A stretch of DNA of 40,169 nt from a virus: IMG/VR virus record IMGVR_UViG_3300027973_000097, positions 1 to 40,169 of that record; one strand, 5' to 3'. The notes below the pieces were generated by a model, which did no database searches, was not told the DNA's origin, and saw only the letters and a program-made list of their open reading frames with translations. This document shows, in pieces, positions 28,460 through 35,949 of the stretch (position 1 is its first letter; every line of letters begins with the position of its first letter). The translations under genes were made by a program, and so were the position numbers.

Positions 28460-29235
28460 GCTTGCACCATGTCCAATACACTCATACTTGCGGGGTCATA
28501 AGAAAGCCAGACTGGTGAACCACCACTGGCATCAGCAGGACCGTAACGATTTTTAACTGCGTTAACTCCCATAGTTGCTAACTGCGGATAGACAGTCAGG
28601 ATAAGGCTTGGCGTTTGTGCTACCTTGCCATGTAATGCAAAGCGTGGAGGACAAGGGTTACCTTGTACACCCTCGCTAGTGTGATGACAGACAAGCACTG
28701 CTGCGCCTGTCTCTCTAGCCCACCACTTGAGTTCCTTCATCAGTGTGCGTAATCCGCCCCACTCATCTTGTCCATCAAGGGTTACATCAACTGCATTGTC
28801 TAAGACAATCAAGTGCACATCTTCACCAAGGCGCTCTCGCGCAGCAAGGACTGCATCTTCAATGTCTTTTAATGTTGGTGCTGAATCAAACTCCCACATG
28901 ATGTGGTCAGCAGGCTTGAGCATTTGTGCTGCCCATTCCCTGTCTTGGTCCATCAAAGGCTCAACCTCTTGTTGAGGTTTACCTGTGAGCATAGCCAATA
29001 GGCGTAGGCTCATGGTGTGTGAGTGTGTATCAGCAGATATGTACAGCGTGGGTACCTTGGCATGTACTGCCAGTGCTAAAGCAAATGTAGATTTTCCAGC
29101 CCCTGGAGGGCCAGCAACCATGCTTACCTCACCGTAACGAAATGAAATCTGTTGCGCTCCAAGAGAGTGCCACACTGTAGGCAGCGTAGCACCCCCTTGG
29201 GATGCGGTCTTAATAGCCCGCGATAGTAAGCGCAT
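28456..29235 (-). CDS. DnaB/RecA-like replicative ATPase
   Basis: The 259-residue protein has a Walker A MVAGPPGAGKST at 39-50, YISADTHSHTMSLRLLAML (DnaB motif 1a type), Walker B VHLIVLDNAVDVT at 140-152 and the sensor AAVLVCHHTSEG at 178-189. It lacks the N-terminal DnaB domain, as do many phage helicase or RecA-like recombinase proteins. I prefer a replicative helicase or loader because primase follows in the operon, though a recombinase is not excluded. Confidence 0.8.
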   Translation of the reverse strand: MRLLSRAIKTASQGGATLPTVWHSLGAQQISFRYGEVSMVAGPPGAGKSTFALALAVHAKVPTLYISADTHSHTMSLRLLAMLTGKPQQEVEPLMDQDREWAAQMLKPADHIMWEFDSAPTLKDIEDAVLAARERLGEDVHLIVLDNAVDVTLDGQDEWGGLRTLMKELKWWARETGAAVLVCHHTSEGVQGNPCPPRFALHGKVAQTPSLILTVYPQLATMGVNAVKNRYGPADASGGSPVWLSYDPASMSVLDMVQA

Positions 29236-29237
29236 GA

Positions 29238-29645
29238 TTATCCCTTAGCGGAACAAGCAGTCTCTCGTGGATTTGGGCAAGCAAAGAACGACTTGTATGG
29301 CTTACCCACTTTACTAATGCCTGCAGGAACCATACGCATAGGCAAGCCATGGTCGCAGGTTGGTGAAACACTAGGTGTTGATTGATACGGAGTTGTTGTG
29401 GTGTTAACTGCAGTTGGTGCAATAGCACCGTAATGTGCCTGTTGTGCCACAGGTTGTGGATTTAATCCAGCACTTGATAGTGCACCTAAGGCTGTAACTG
29501 TCTGCTCAAGAGCAACGATGTTAACGATGCGTGTTGTTAATGAATCAATGTACTGGTCTAACTCTGCCTCACTCCATGCACGGACATTAAGAAGTGTTCC
29601 GCCAGGGGTCTTGAGGTTAATCTGAAATGGTGCTTCGTTACTCAT
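29238..29645 (-). CDS. Protein with C-terminal zinc finger (135 aa)
   Basis: Residues 1-55 hold a short fold and a helix (EAELDQYIDSLTTRIVNIVA). A Gln/Thr/Pro-rich linker follows, then a C-terminal Cys finger: CDHGLPMRMVPAG, KPYKSFFACPNPRETAC. That GRF/topoisomerase-like finger binds single-stranded DNA in other proteins. It lies between the nuclease and helicase genes, so a DNA-binding accessory or SSB substitute is plausible, as no SSB gene is seen. Confidence 0.68.
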   Translation of the reverse strand: MSNEAPFQINLKTPGGTLLNVRAWSEAELDQYIDSLTTRIVNIVALEQTVTALGALSSAGLNPQPVAQQAHYGAIAPTAVNTTTTPYQSTPSVSPTCDHGLPMRMVPAGISKVGKPYKSFFACPNPRETACSAKG

Positions 29646-30489
29646 GGACTTCGCTTTCTGTTAGTTCGGGATAGAGATATGAATCTTTGCCGTTGACGGC
29701 ATAACAAGCATGATTGACTGAACAAGTACCACACATGAATCCAGTGTTAGGCATGAAGATGTTGTTCTCCACTGCCAGTTTAAACGACTTAACACGGGAG
29801 CCAAGGCGTGACTCTGTATAGTGTGAGAGGTCGGCGGGGCTACTTAATTCCCCAGTCCTAGCCATCCAGTAGGCACCCTTGACAGGGAGCATACCAAATA
29901 CTTTCTCTACCAGTATTGCATACGTGCCCAACTGTTCGTTGGACTTAGGTTCTTGTGCACTTGTCTTGATGTCAATGACAGTGAGTTCACCGTCAGGTGA
30001 GACCATGAGGCGGTCAAGATAGCCTCGCACTTTTACTCCATGTACTTCTTTTAGGAGTTCAGTTTCGATTGCTGGCCTTCCATCAGGCATAATGAATACC
30101 TGATACCCGCTTTCTTGGCGGAATTGAATCCAGTAATCAACCATCTTTGGACCATTGGCAAGCCACCATGAAGCATCTTCCTTGTTTGGATATGCCTTAG
30201 TTGACCTACCGCCTGCCCTGAATGGCATGCCAGTATCGCTGGCTGCGTACTCTTTGTTCCACTCGTTGGTAAATACCACCGTAGGGTCAAAGACTCCCGC
30301 ATCAGCGGGCCATGTGTCATATATTTCAGTTGCAGTGTGTACAGATTTACCGCCTACTAACCAGTAGGAAGGGTTCTCTGCCACGTTCTGCACTCGGCTA
30401 AGGTAATAGTTCCAACCACAGTTGAGCCAAGTTGTAATGGCGCTGTGACTGACGTAATCCTTGCCAGTTAGATTTTGTAATGTTGTCAT
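29638..30489 (-). CDS. RecB/Cas4-like PD-(D/E)xK exonuclease with probable Fe-S cluster
   Basis: The 283-residue product begins the leftward operon. The nuclease motif is VRGYLDRLMVSPDGELTVID (Asp159, Asp173) followed by IKTS (Lys175) and the Gln motif at 186. Cys24 together with Cys253, Cys256 and Cys262 (CGTCSVNHAC) is the Cas4/AddB arrangement for a 4Fe-4S cluster. It probably resects DNA ends during recombination-linked replication. Ribosome site AAGGAGAA lies close to ATG, next to a leader hairpin that may compete with it. Confidence 0.87.
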   Translation of the reverse strand: MTTLQNLTGKDYVSHSAITTWLNCGWNYYLSRVQNVAENPSYWLVGGKSVHTATEIYDTWPADAGVFDPTVVFTNEWNKEYAASDTGMPFRAGGRSTKAYPNKEDASWWLANGPKMVDYWIQFRQESGYQVFIMPDGRPAIETELLKEVHGVKVRGYLDRLMVSPDGELTVIDIKTSAQEPKSNEQLGTYAILVEKVFGMLPVKGAYWMARTGELSSPADLSHYTESRLGSRVKSFKLAVENNIFMPNTGFMCGTCSVNHACYAVNGKDSYLYPELTESEVHE

Positions 30490-30501
30490 GTTTCTCCTTC
30501 A

Positions 30502-30534
30502 ATAGAGGAGACTACTACACAATCTCTCCTCTAT
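30502..30534 (-). promoter_or_regulatory. Leader hairpin that could mask the ribosome site of the replication operon
   Basis: On the minus-strand mRNA, AUAGAGGAGA (30534-30525) pairs with UCUCCUCUAU (30511-30502), a perfect 10-bp stem with a 13-base loop. The UCUCCU in its 3' arm is also exactly complementary to AGGAGA in the true ribosome site a few bases later. Two exclusive folds are therefore possible, one freeing and one hiding the start. Confidence 0.6.
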
Positions 30535-30552
30535 CGAGGTCTGTGCATAATT

Positions 30553-30582
30553 ATTTTATCGGCGTGTCTCGGCGTGTCGCAA
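30553..30582 (-). promoter_or_regulatory. Leftward replication promoter with tandem operator in its spacer
   Basis: Read on the minus strand, TTGCGA (30582-30577), 18 bases and TAAAAT (30558-30553) form a promoter for the operon starting at 30489. The spacer is almost exactly two head-to-tail copies of GACACGCCGA (30578-30559). A tandem repeat fitted to the spacer suggests a repressor or activator site. Confidence 0.55.
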
Positions 30583-30617
30583 GAAATCTGCAAAAAATTG
30601 CGAGTACACTCCTGTTC

Positions 30618-30845
30618 GTGCAGAGCAAGGGTGTATTGGCGAGGTTCCACCGAGCCAAACGAGTTAAGCAGAAGCCTAGCATAGACCTGCGAGGAATACC
30701 AAGCCATGCCTGTATATGTGGCTCATTGGTATTTAAAGTCAAGTGCATGTTTGAGGACAATAACATTTCGTTATGGTTTGTTGATGCAGAGTGCGACCAA
30801 TGCGGAGCGTTGGTAACCGTGCCTACCCCAGTAGATGTGCTCTAA
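30618..30845 (+). CDS. Zinc-ribbon protein (about 75 aa), start uncertain
   Basis: The conserved part is SIDLRGIPSHACICGSLVFK followed by ISLWFVDAECDQCGALVTVP and PTPVD, a two-CxxC zinc ribbon I know from actinophage hypothetical proteins. No ATG lies at a suitable place; I use GTG 30618, with TTG 30636 as alternative. The stop overlaps the next start (TAATG). The gene diverges from the replication operon. Confidence 0.65.
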   Translation: MQSKGVLARFHRAKRVKQKPSIDLRGIPSHACICGSLVFKVKCMFEDNNISLWFVDAECDQCGALVTVPTPVDVL

Positions 30846-31006
30846 TGGAAAAGACTTTAGAGATACACCTTGCTGAATTGCGTGAGAAGATAGCCAAGGA
30901 CATTGAAGATGGCGGATACGTTTGGCTCAATAGCGAATCAAGTAATATCATTGTCAGAAAGATTATCAGTCAAGCAGCAGAGTATGCCAGAGGAAATGGT
31001 GAGTAA
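30845..31006 (+). CDS. Hypothetical helical protein (53 aa)
   Basis: Start at 30845 by TAATG coupling to the zinc-ribbon gene. MEKTLEIHLAELREKIAKDI is a clear charged helix and IIVRKIISQAAEYARGNGE another. No membrane segment or known motif. The next small gene starts one base after its stop. Confidence 0.6.
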   Translation: MEKTLEIHLAELREKIAKDIEDGGYVWLNSESSNIIVRKIISQAAEYARGNGE

Positions 31007-31007
31007 C

Positions 31008-31097
31008 ATGAAGAAAGAAAACCTAGTCAGTATCTTAATCTTCACACTCATGGTGTTAAGTTTTGCCATGGGCTACATCTCTAAAGCATACGGATAA
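31008..31097 (+). CDS. Membrane micro-protein (29 aa)
   Basis: MKKENLVSILIFTLMVLSFA and MGYISKAYG form one transmembrane helix with a positive N-terminus. It begins directly after the preceding stop and ends six bases before the TTG start of the next gene. No family known. Confidence 0.5.
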   Translation: MKKENLVSILIFTLMVLSFAMGYISKAYG

Positions 31098-31103
31098 CAG
31101 CCT

Positions 31104-31277
31104 TTGATTTACCCATACCAATGCACCAAGTGCAGCATCACTGTTGAACTTGAGCGTTCTATCCATGCCGAAGCAGATGCTCCTATGTGCACACCATGCG
31201 GTGAGCCTATGTCACGCATATTCAGCGTGCCAGGAGTTAAGTTCAATGCCCCTGGTTTCTACTCAACGGGTGGCTAA
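31104..31277 (+). CDS. FmdB-type zinc-ribbon protein (57 aa), TTG start
   Basis: The frame starts at TTG 31104 (a stop codon at 31095-31097 in the same frame rules out earlier ATG) and reads YPYQCTKCSITVELERS, then MCTPCGEPMSRIFSVPGVKF and NAPGFYSTGG. Two CxxC pairs and the terminal PG(V/I)KF..PGFYST are hallmarks of FmdB regulatory zinc ribbons found in many phages. Its stop overlaps the methyltransferase start (TAATG), which supports the frame. Confidence 0.75.
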   Translation: MIYPYQCTKCSITVELERSIHAEADAPMCTPCGEPMSRIFSVPGVKFNAPGFYSTGG

Positions 31278-31843
31278 TGGATTATCCTAACTGGTTTATA
31301 GACACCAATGCCATAGACAACTTCAAGCGCCACCTGCTGCCCCTTAAGGGCAAGCCAGTGGATTTCCTGCAGATAGGTGCCTATACGGGTGATGCATCCA
31401 AGTGGATGCTAGATGAAATCTTGAGCCACCCCGACTCAACCTTGACTGATGTTGATACATGGGAAGGTAGCGATGAAGCACTCCACGAAAACATGGATTT
31501 CGATGATGTATTTAAAACATACATAACAAAGGTTGGCAACTATGGCAACCTTACCTACCGCCAAGAAACAAGCGTTGACTTCTTTGGAAGTAACAAAAAG
31601 TTATATGATTTTATCTACATAGATGGCGACCATACAGCCTTCGGTGTAATGAAAGACTTGATGAGTTCATACTCAGCCCTTAAGTCTGGCGGGATTATTG
31701 CATGTGATGATTACCAATGGTCAGAAGGCAAGGGTAATTACTTTGACCCACGCCCTGCCATTGATGCTTTCTTCAACATAACACGCGACTATTTTACAGT
31801 CATTGAAATTGGCTGGCAAGTATGGTTTAAACATGCAGCATAA
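31277..31843 (+). CDS. Class I SAM-dependent methyltransferase (Methyltransf_24-like)
   Basis: The glycine loop is VDFLQIGAYTGDASKWML, the acidic strand ends LTDVDTWEGSDEAL, and later motifs are YDFIYIDGDHTAFGVMKDLM and LKSGGIIACDDYQW. This arrangement matches the Methyltransf_24 type, which often modifies sugars or small molecules rather than DNA. Together with the glycosyltransferase at 27146 it could build a modified glycan. The C-terminus WFKHAA is encoded across a GTTTAAAC site. Confidence 0.78.
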   Translation: MDYPNWFIDTNAIDNFKRHLLPLKGKPVDFLQIGAYTGDASKWMLDEILSHPDSTLTDVDTWEGSDEALHENMDFDDVFKTYITKVGNYGNLTYRQETSVDFFGSNKKLYDFIYIDGDHTAFGVMKDLMSSYSALKSGGIIACDDYQWSEGKGNYFDPRPAIDAFFNITRDYFTVIEIGWQVWFKHAA

Positions 31844-32162
31844 GTTGCTTCTTAAGAACCCAACTTTGCGCTTTGGCATCTGTATCATTTGTGGCCCTAC
31901 AAAATTAAAGAAGAAACAGTACGGCTGGTCGTGTCGTACTAAGTACAACCAATACCGCTCTAGTCATTACAAGTTAAAGAAACTGCATTGTGAACTATGC
32001 GACTTTGTAGCAGAGCACCGTGCCCAGTTAGATGTGGACCATATAGACGGTGACCACGATAACAATGAACCTGAGAACTTACAGACTTTATGTGCTAACT
32101 GCCACCGTCTTAAGACAGTAAACAATAAAGATTGGGAAAGCAAAAAAGCCCCCCGCAATTAA
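31833..32162 (+). CDS. HNH endonuclease
   Basis: The ATG at 31833 follows a GTTTAAAC and overlaps the methyltransferase end. The 109-residue product has two zinc-finger pairs (CIICGP, HCELCDFVA) and the HNH core LDVDHIDGDHDNNEPENLQ with LCANCHRLKT. This is the free-standing phage type, often a homing nuclease. It ends within the loop of the terminator shared with the lysis cassette. Confidence 0.85.
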   Translation: MQHKLLLKNPTLRFGICIICGPTKLKKKQYGWSCRTKYNQYRSSHYKLKKLHCELCDFVAEHRAQLDVDHIDGDHDNNEPENLQTLCANCHRLKTVNNKDWESKKAPRN

Positions 32163-32174
32163 GCGAGGGGCTTT
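32145..32174. terminator. Bidirectional terminator between HNH gene and lysis cassette
   Basis: AAAGCCCCCCGC (32145-32156), a six-base loop AATTAA containing the HNH stop codon, and GCGAGGGGCTTT (32163-32174) give a 12-bp stem with one mismatch. A-rich and T-rich flanks on the two sides allow termination from both directions. A GTTTAAAC follows at 32179. Confidence 0.85.
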
Positions 32175-32188
32175 GTCTGTTTAAACTA

Positions 32189-32389
32189 TTAGTTAGAACC
32201 AGGGCCGTAATCTTTTGAGTGCTTGTTAGCCCACTTGGTCAGCGGCAGGGCCAATGAACCAATAAGAACTGCGTACTGAGGTTCTAGGTTGGCAACTAGG
32301 GCAACGCCCATAGTAATTGCAGAGGCAATGACGGCTAGACCGTAATCTTTAAGAGCCTTGATTTGTTTGTCTGATAAAAACTTCTTCAC
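32189..32389 (-). CDS. Holin-like membrane protein
   Basis: The 66-residue product, GTG start, has two transmembrane helices (YGLAVIASAITMGVALVANL and QYAVLIGSLALPLTKW) and a charged C-terminus KHSKDYGPGSN, the usual small holin layout. It is coupled to the endolysin (TAGTG overlap) and is the last late gene. The holin would time the release of the endolysin through the membrane. Confidence 0.75.
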   Translation of the reverse strand: MKKFLSDKQIKALKDYGLAVIASAITMGVALVANLEPQYAVLIGSLALPLTKWANKHSKDYGPGSN

Positions 32390-32892
32390 TATTTACTCCA
32401 TTTCGGTCTACCGAAGCCTATGATGTATGGCTTTAGTTTTGCTTTGTTGTTTGCTTTGTAAGCACGAGTGCGGATAGCAACTTCCCCACCGTTGGCTTGG
32501 GAACCCTTCGCTTTCTTTTCAGGTGAAGTATTACCTTCAATGGTAGTAACAGTACCGTCAAGGTTATCTTTAACAACGATGCCAACATGCTCTACCTTTG
32601 CTCCACCTTCGATGAAATCGAAGAATACTATGTCTCCAGGTGCAGGTTTAGCAGTAGCAGCGTTGCTCCACGTTCCTATACCTTGAAAACCTGACACCCC
32701 AGCAGGGGTATAAATACAATTTGGAATCTTTAATGCTGGCTTGAGTTGTGCAAAGCACCAGTTAACAAAGGAACCACACCATGGCTGTCCATCGTGCCCA
32801 CTCCACTTGCCATACTTGGTATTGTTCTTGCCTTCTTCAACAGTACCAACTTCGGCTTGTGCTATTGCTAGAAAATCATTTATTTGAGTCAT
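32389..32892 (-). CDS. CHAP-domain endolysin
   Basis: The ATG at 32892 (site AAGGCGAG) gives 167 residues. The CHAP catalytic set is PWCGSFVNWC with Cys39, KVEHVGIVVKD with His102 and TTIEGNTS with Glu119/Asn121. No separate cell-wall-binding domain is visible; the short basic C-terminus (YKANNKAKLKPYIIGFGRPK) may bind the wall. It would cut peptide stems or cross-bridges of peptidoglycan. It lies directly before the holin. Confidence 0.88.
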   Translation of the reverse strand: MTQINDFLAIAQAEVGTVEEGKNNTKYGKWSGHDGQPWCGSFVNWCFAQLKPALKIPNCIYTPAGVSGFQGIGTWSNAATAKPAPGDIVFFDFIEGGAKVEHVGIVVKDNLDGTVTTIEGNTSPEKKAKGSQANGGEVAIRTRAYKANNKAKLKPYIIGFGRPKWSK

Positions 32893-33139
32893 CAAATCTC
32901 GCCTTCATCACAGCAACATCAATTTTAATAGTATGTTGGTGTTCAAGTAGTTCTTCAACTTTGTTAATTAACCCAGTCTTACCATCGTTATACAAGGCGT
33001 ACATAATCTTGCTTAACTGGTCTTTCAATTCTTCCGTTTGCTTTGCTACGTAATGTCTTGCCATTATGCTGCCACCTGCAAGGATGGAAATTCCAACAAA
33101 GAAGTATGAGTAGATGATGGTTGCTGTATCTGGGTTCAT
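32876..33139 (-). CDS. Membrane protein with coiled-coil tail (87 aa), possible second holin
   Basis: One N-terminal transmembrane helix (IIYSYFFVGISILAGGSIMA) is followed by a long charged helix (VAKQTEELKDQLSKIMYALY, then LINKVEELLEHQHTIKIDVA). Such one-span proteins next to endolysins resemble XhlA-type or accessory holins and spanin substitutes. It overlaps the endolysin start by 17 bases. Confidence 0.65.
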   Translation of the reverse strand: MNPDTATIIYSYFFVGISILAGGSIMARHYVAKQTEELKDQLSKIMYALYNDGKTGLINKVEELLEHQHTIKIDVAVMKARFDDSNK

Positions 33140-33151
33140 TAACAGTATTCC

Positions 33152-35185
33152 TTATACGACAGTACGGGCTATGACTTGGCAAATGCCGCCAAAGCCTGAG
33201 TAGTTGCGGGCAGATGGGGTTGCGCGGGTGAATGTAATCTGTTCAATGACACATTCGATAGGTTCTCCACCAGCGGTGAAGTCTTGAATAATGATAGTTG
33301 CTCCGATGCTTTCCACTGATTCAAGTGCAAATAATCTTTCACGAGCATAGCCTTCATATCCAATAGTGTTGCCAGTCTTATCTGTTTCTTTGTCATACAT
33401 GAACAGCGGAATCTGTATGACACGAGCACGAGTTGGTGAAGGTAGGGCTTTAACTGCAACACCAACTACCGTTGGACCTGTAGTTGCATCTGTAGTTCTT
33501 TGAAGTAATTGAACAGTAAATGCAGCCTCTGGTATTACATCGGGGTAAGAATCAATTAGGTCTACATCTGCAGCAGTCGTCGTATCTTCTATAAATGTTT
33601 TGATAACAGTTTCAGTGCCATCATAACCAAGTTTATACAACTGAATATCACCATTGGCTGTATCATTTAAGGTACGCACACGCACACGTTTCCATGCTTT
33701 ATTCTCCATGGTGTCGTAGCGGATTTTACCTGAACGAAGTTTGCCATCGCTAACTAGGCTTGTAGCATGCTCCATCCATATACCTGAACCTTCAACCGCT
33801 AAAAGAACACGGCTTGGTGAGTCAAAGATACGAACAGAGCGTACTGTACCAGTTGCACCATCGGAATATACGTCAGTTGCACGAGCATAGACACCAGTTG
33901 AAATAGGTTGAGCGTACCCTGAAAGGGTAATAGGTTGACCTAGATTGATACGCATTGTTCCTGAGGCAGAGTTAACACCGTTGGTATTGGCTGCCCAAAT
34001 GTAAGAGTCACGGCCCTCAAAGTCATAGACACCGTTCTCATTGTGGAATACTAATGGTCCATAAATTAAGTCACCGTTTTGGTCTAGCGTTGCAATACGT
34101 GCACCCTTATTTGTTCCAACCATAATATATGTACCAAGGTAAGAATAAAGCGAAAGGATAATTTCGCCTCGTGGCATTACTGCTGCAGTAACAATGGTAC
34201 CCAAGACACCAGAACTATCTACTTGTAATTTAGCGATAGTGGAATGGTCGCCACTGTAGCCACCGAAATAAATTGCGTTTGCGCCTTCTGTTATAGCAGT
34301 CCACGTCCAAGAAAAAGATGCAGTTGTTGAGCCATTAATAAGAGTTCCCGCACTTGCCGCCATTGTTGTCTTAATATCAACTGCTGCCCCTGAACCTTTG
34401 TTGAGAAAAGTAAGTTCATAGGCTGAGTAAGTGCCATCAGTAAATTTCATTGCTGCAACAATACGGCTTTTAACATATTTAAGAACTACATGTTCTGCAG
34501 TTAAAGCATTGTATGCATAATGTTTGTGTGTTGTACCGTCAGATAGTTTGACATCGTAGATACCAGCAGTTGTAGCCACATACATGTATGTACCATCTGA
34601 TGAGGTACCAAGGATTGTTTCATTGCTAATAGAAGAATAATTAACTAAGGCAGTGGAGACACCAGCGGTAGTAATCTTATACATTGCAGTAGTCTGTGTT
34701 GTGCGTACACTCATATCAGTAGCAACAGCAAAGGGCACGCCAGTGGTACTAGCACCCGTATCAACCTTGCATTTGCCAGCAAAAGCCTGAACAAGTGTTG
34801 TCTTTTTAAGCAATGTTAACTGGCCTGGAGTCCATACGTTTATGCCATAAGAGTTGTTGAAACGAAAGCGTACTTCGTTATCGTTACCTTCCATTGGCTC
34901 TGTGTACTGGATACCTTCGCCATAGTGCCAAGAGGACTGGCTACGTGTCCAATAGCCTGAGCCTGCGAGCGTATGCTCACCTGGGTCACGCATCTGGTCT
35001 ACACGCTGAGCACGAAACTCTGCAGTCTGTCGCTTATATGGTGTGTTATCTGTTACTGCCATAATGAATGGCAGACCAGCAATAGCAACATCAAAGGCAT
35101 TAGCGTTTAAATCATAGTATGTGGATAGACGGCCCGATAAATCAATTATCGTGCGCTCGGTAATATCTGGTGCTCTTGATACCAC
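33152..35185 (-). CDS. Large tail protein, beta-rich (677 aa)
   Basis: The N-terminus (DITERTIIDLSGRLSTYYDL, then YKRQTAEFRAQRVDQMRDPG) looks like a docking segment. The middle is a long series of short beta repeats with T/G/Y motifs (for example ILGTSSDGTYMYVATTAGIY), which suggests a beta-propeller. The end contains ERLFALESVESIGATIIIQD and FTRATPSARNYSGFGGICQV. Location between fibres and lysis genes fits a tail nozzle, hub or minor tail protein. No peptidase or sugar-cutting motif was found. Confidence 0.65.
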   Translation of the reverse strand: MVSRAPDITERTIIDLSGRLSTYYDLNANAFDVAIAGLPFIMAVTDNTPYKRQTAEFRAQRVDQMRDPGEHTLAGSGYWTRSQSSWHYGEGIQYTEPMEGNDNEVRFRFNNSYGINVWTPGQLTLLKKTTLVQAFAGKCKVDTGASTTGVPFAVATDMSVRTTQTTAMYKITTAGVSTALVNYSSISNETILGTSSDGTYMYVATTAGIYDVKLSDGTTHKHYAYNALTAEHVVLKYVKSRIVAAMKFTDGTYSAYELTFLNKGSGAAVDIKTTMAASAGTLINGSTTASFSWTWTAITEGANAIYFGGYSGDHSTIAKLQVDSSGVLGTIVTAAVMPRGEIILSLYSYLGTYIMVGTNKGARIATLDQNGDLIYGPLVFHNENGVYDFEGRDSYIWAANTNGVNSASGTMRINLGQPITLSGYAQPISTGVYARATDVYSDGATGTVRSVRIFDSPSRVLLAVEGSGIWMEHATSLVSDGKLRSGKIRYDTMENKAWKRVRVRTLNDTANGDIQLYKLGYDGTETVIKTFIEDTTTAADVDLIDSYPDVIPEAAFTVQLLQRTTDATTGPTVVGVAVKALPSPTRARVIQIPLFMYDKETDKTGNTIGYEGYARERLFALESVESIGATIIIQDFTAGGEPIECVIEQITFTRATPSARNYSGFGGICQVIARTVV

Positions 35186-35204
35186 TATGACTCCTTAAAT
35201 AGAA

Positions 35205-35426
35205 TTACGAAAGTAGAAGCGTTGCCTCTTCTTGGGTGATACCTAACCGCTTGAGTACGGCGGCCTTCTCAGTTGCCTTCACTGCGGCCTCTGCATCATC
35301 TAACACTTTCTGTGCCGCGTATGCGGCAGCATCAGCCTCGCGTTGTGCTATCTCTGCATCGGTCAGTTCGTGGATTGTCTCCACGCCTGTCGTGCAATCA
35401 ACTTCGATTCTTGTTGGTCTGGTCAT
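35205..35426 (-). CDS. Small tail-fibre-associated protein (73 aa)
   Basis: After RIEVDCTTGVETIHELTDAE comes an Ala-rich helix and the end KAAVLKRLGITQEEATLLLS. The ELTDAEIAQRE ... LKRLGIT-EEA pattern is common in small proteins beside phage tail fibres, some of which help fibre assembly. It lies between the fibre paralogs and the large tail protein. Confidence 0.65.
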   Translation of the reverse strand: MTRPTRIEVDCTTGVETIHELTDAEIAQREADAAAYAAQKVLDDAEAAVKATEKAAVLKRLGITQEEATLLLS

Positions 35427-35436
35427 TTGTTTCTCC

Positions 35437-35949
35437 TTAACTAGATTTGATGCCGTAGAGGGTGGCGCTGGAATACTGAACGAGCGAGCCTAATTTGTCC
35501 ACAATAGTCACTTGATTTATCGCGGCAGTATTAGACCAAAGCCCTGCTACTAGCATAAGATATGCGGTTGCGCTATTGAACTCTTCGCCGCCTTCGTTTG
35601 AGACCGATTTATAATTGGCTGATGCGTAGTTTGGTATGTATAAGCCAGCACTACCAAAAACATTAGCCGTATTAGTCGCGGCTGGCATCGTAGGTAAATC
35701 AATTCCATCAGTATAATTCATACCCGAACTAGATGCAGTAGCACCATTACCTAAAAGTTGTTTGCCTGAGTAGTTAGTAGTAGCCCCGTTGAATCTCACT
35801 ATCGGATTGGAGTATGGGTTTGCGTAGTTTGACCTTAATGAAATCTGTACGAACAAATCCGTATAAGTCGCAGGGATACTTGTGAAGTCAATGCTTGCCG
35901 CACCGCCAGAGCCGACTGTGATGGTGGAGATTTTGATGTGGGTACTCAT
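35437..35949 (-). CDS. Tail-tip paralog 3 (170 aa)
   Basis: It is one of three related proteins (with 35949-36446 and 36815-37360). Shared parts are the core (D/T)F(T/S)SIPATYTDL near residue 21-33, VRFNGATTNYSGKQLLGNGA, and the terminal LYGIK. The sequence is beta-rich with many Ser, Thr and Asn. Such repeated small proteins after a main fibre probably make receptor-binding tips or decorations. TAATG overlap with paralog 2. Confidence 0.72.
   Translation of the reverse strand: MSTHIKISTITVGSGGAASIDFTSIPATYTDLFVQISLRSNYANPYSNPIVRFNGATTNYSGKQLLGNGATASSSGMNYTDGIDLPTMPAATNTANVFGSAGLYIPNYASANYKSVSNEGGEEFNSATAYLMLVAGLWSNTAAINQVTIVDKLGSLVQYSSATLYGIKSS

Larger units (their letters stand above)
17919..32186. 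repeat. Array of 30 dispersed GTTTAAAC palindromes
   Basis: Exact copies start at 17919, 18252, 18617, 18937, 19210, 19501, 19706, 19916, 20348, 20699, 20889, 20935, 20972, 21568, 21875, 22205, 22600, 22999, 23248, 23896, 24159, 24530, 25977, 26685, 27082, 27881, 28228, 29778, 31825 and 32179. Only five more lie outside (599, 5423, 12879, 38941, 39870). About one copy per 40 kb is expected by chance. In genes they encode Leu-Asn (11) or Phe-Lys (9); two supply stop codons and eight lie between genes. Flanks are not conserved, so the 8-bp palindrome is the unit. Protein binding or methylation site is inferred. Confidence 0.95.

Noticed and set aside
29638-30489. Cas4 adaptation protein of a CRISPR system
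   Set aside because: No cas1/cas2 or array is present. Its place as first gene of the replication operon fits phage RecB-like exonucleases.
17919-32186. GTTTAAAC copies as a CRISPR array
   Set aside because: The repeats are 8 bp, irregularly spaced and lie within genes; no spacers or cas operon. The Cas4-like nuclease is a phage recombination enzyme.
17430-32186. Lysogeny module (integrase, excisionase, repressor)
   Set aside because: No tyrosine or serine recombinase motifs and no typical repressor were found on either strand, so a temperate lifestyle is not supported.
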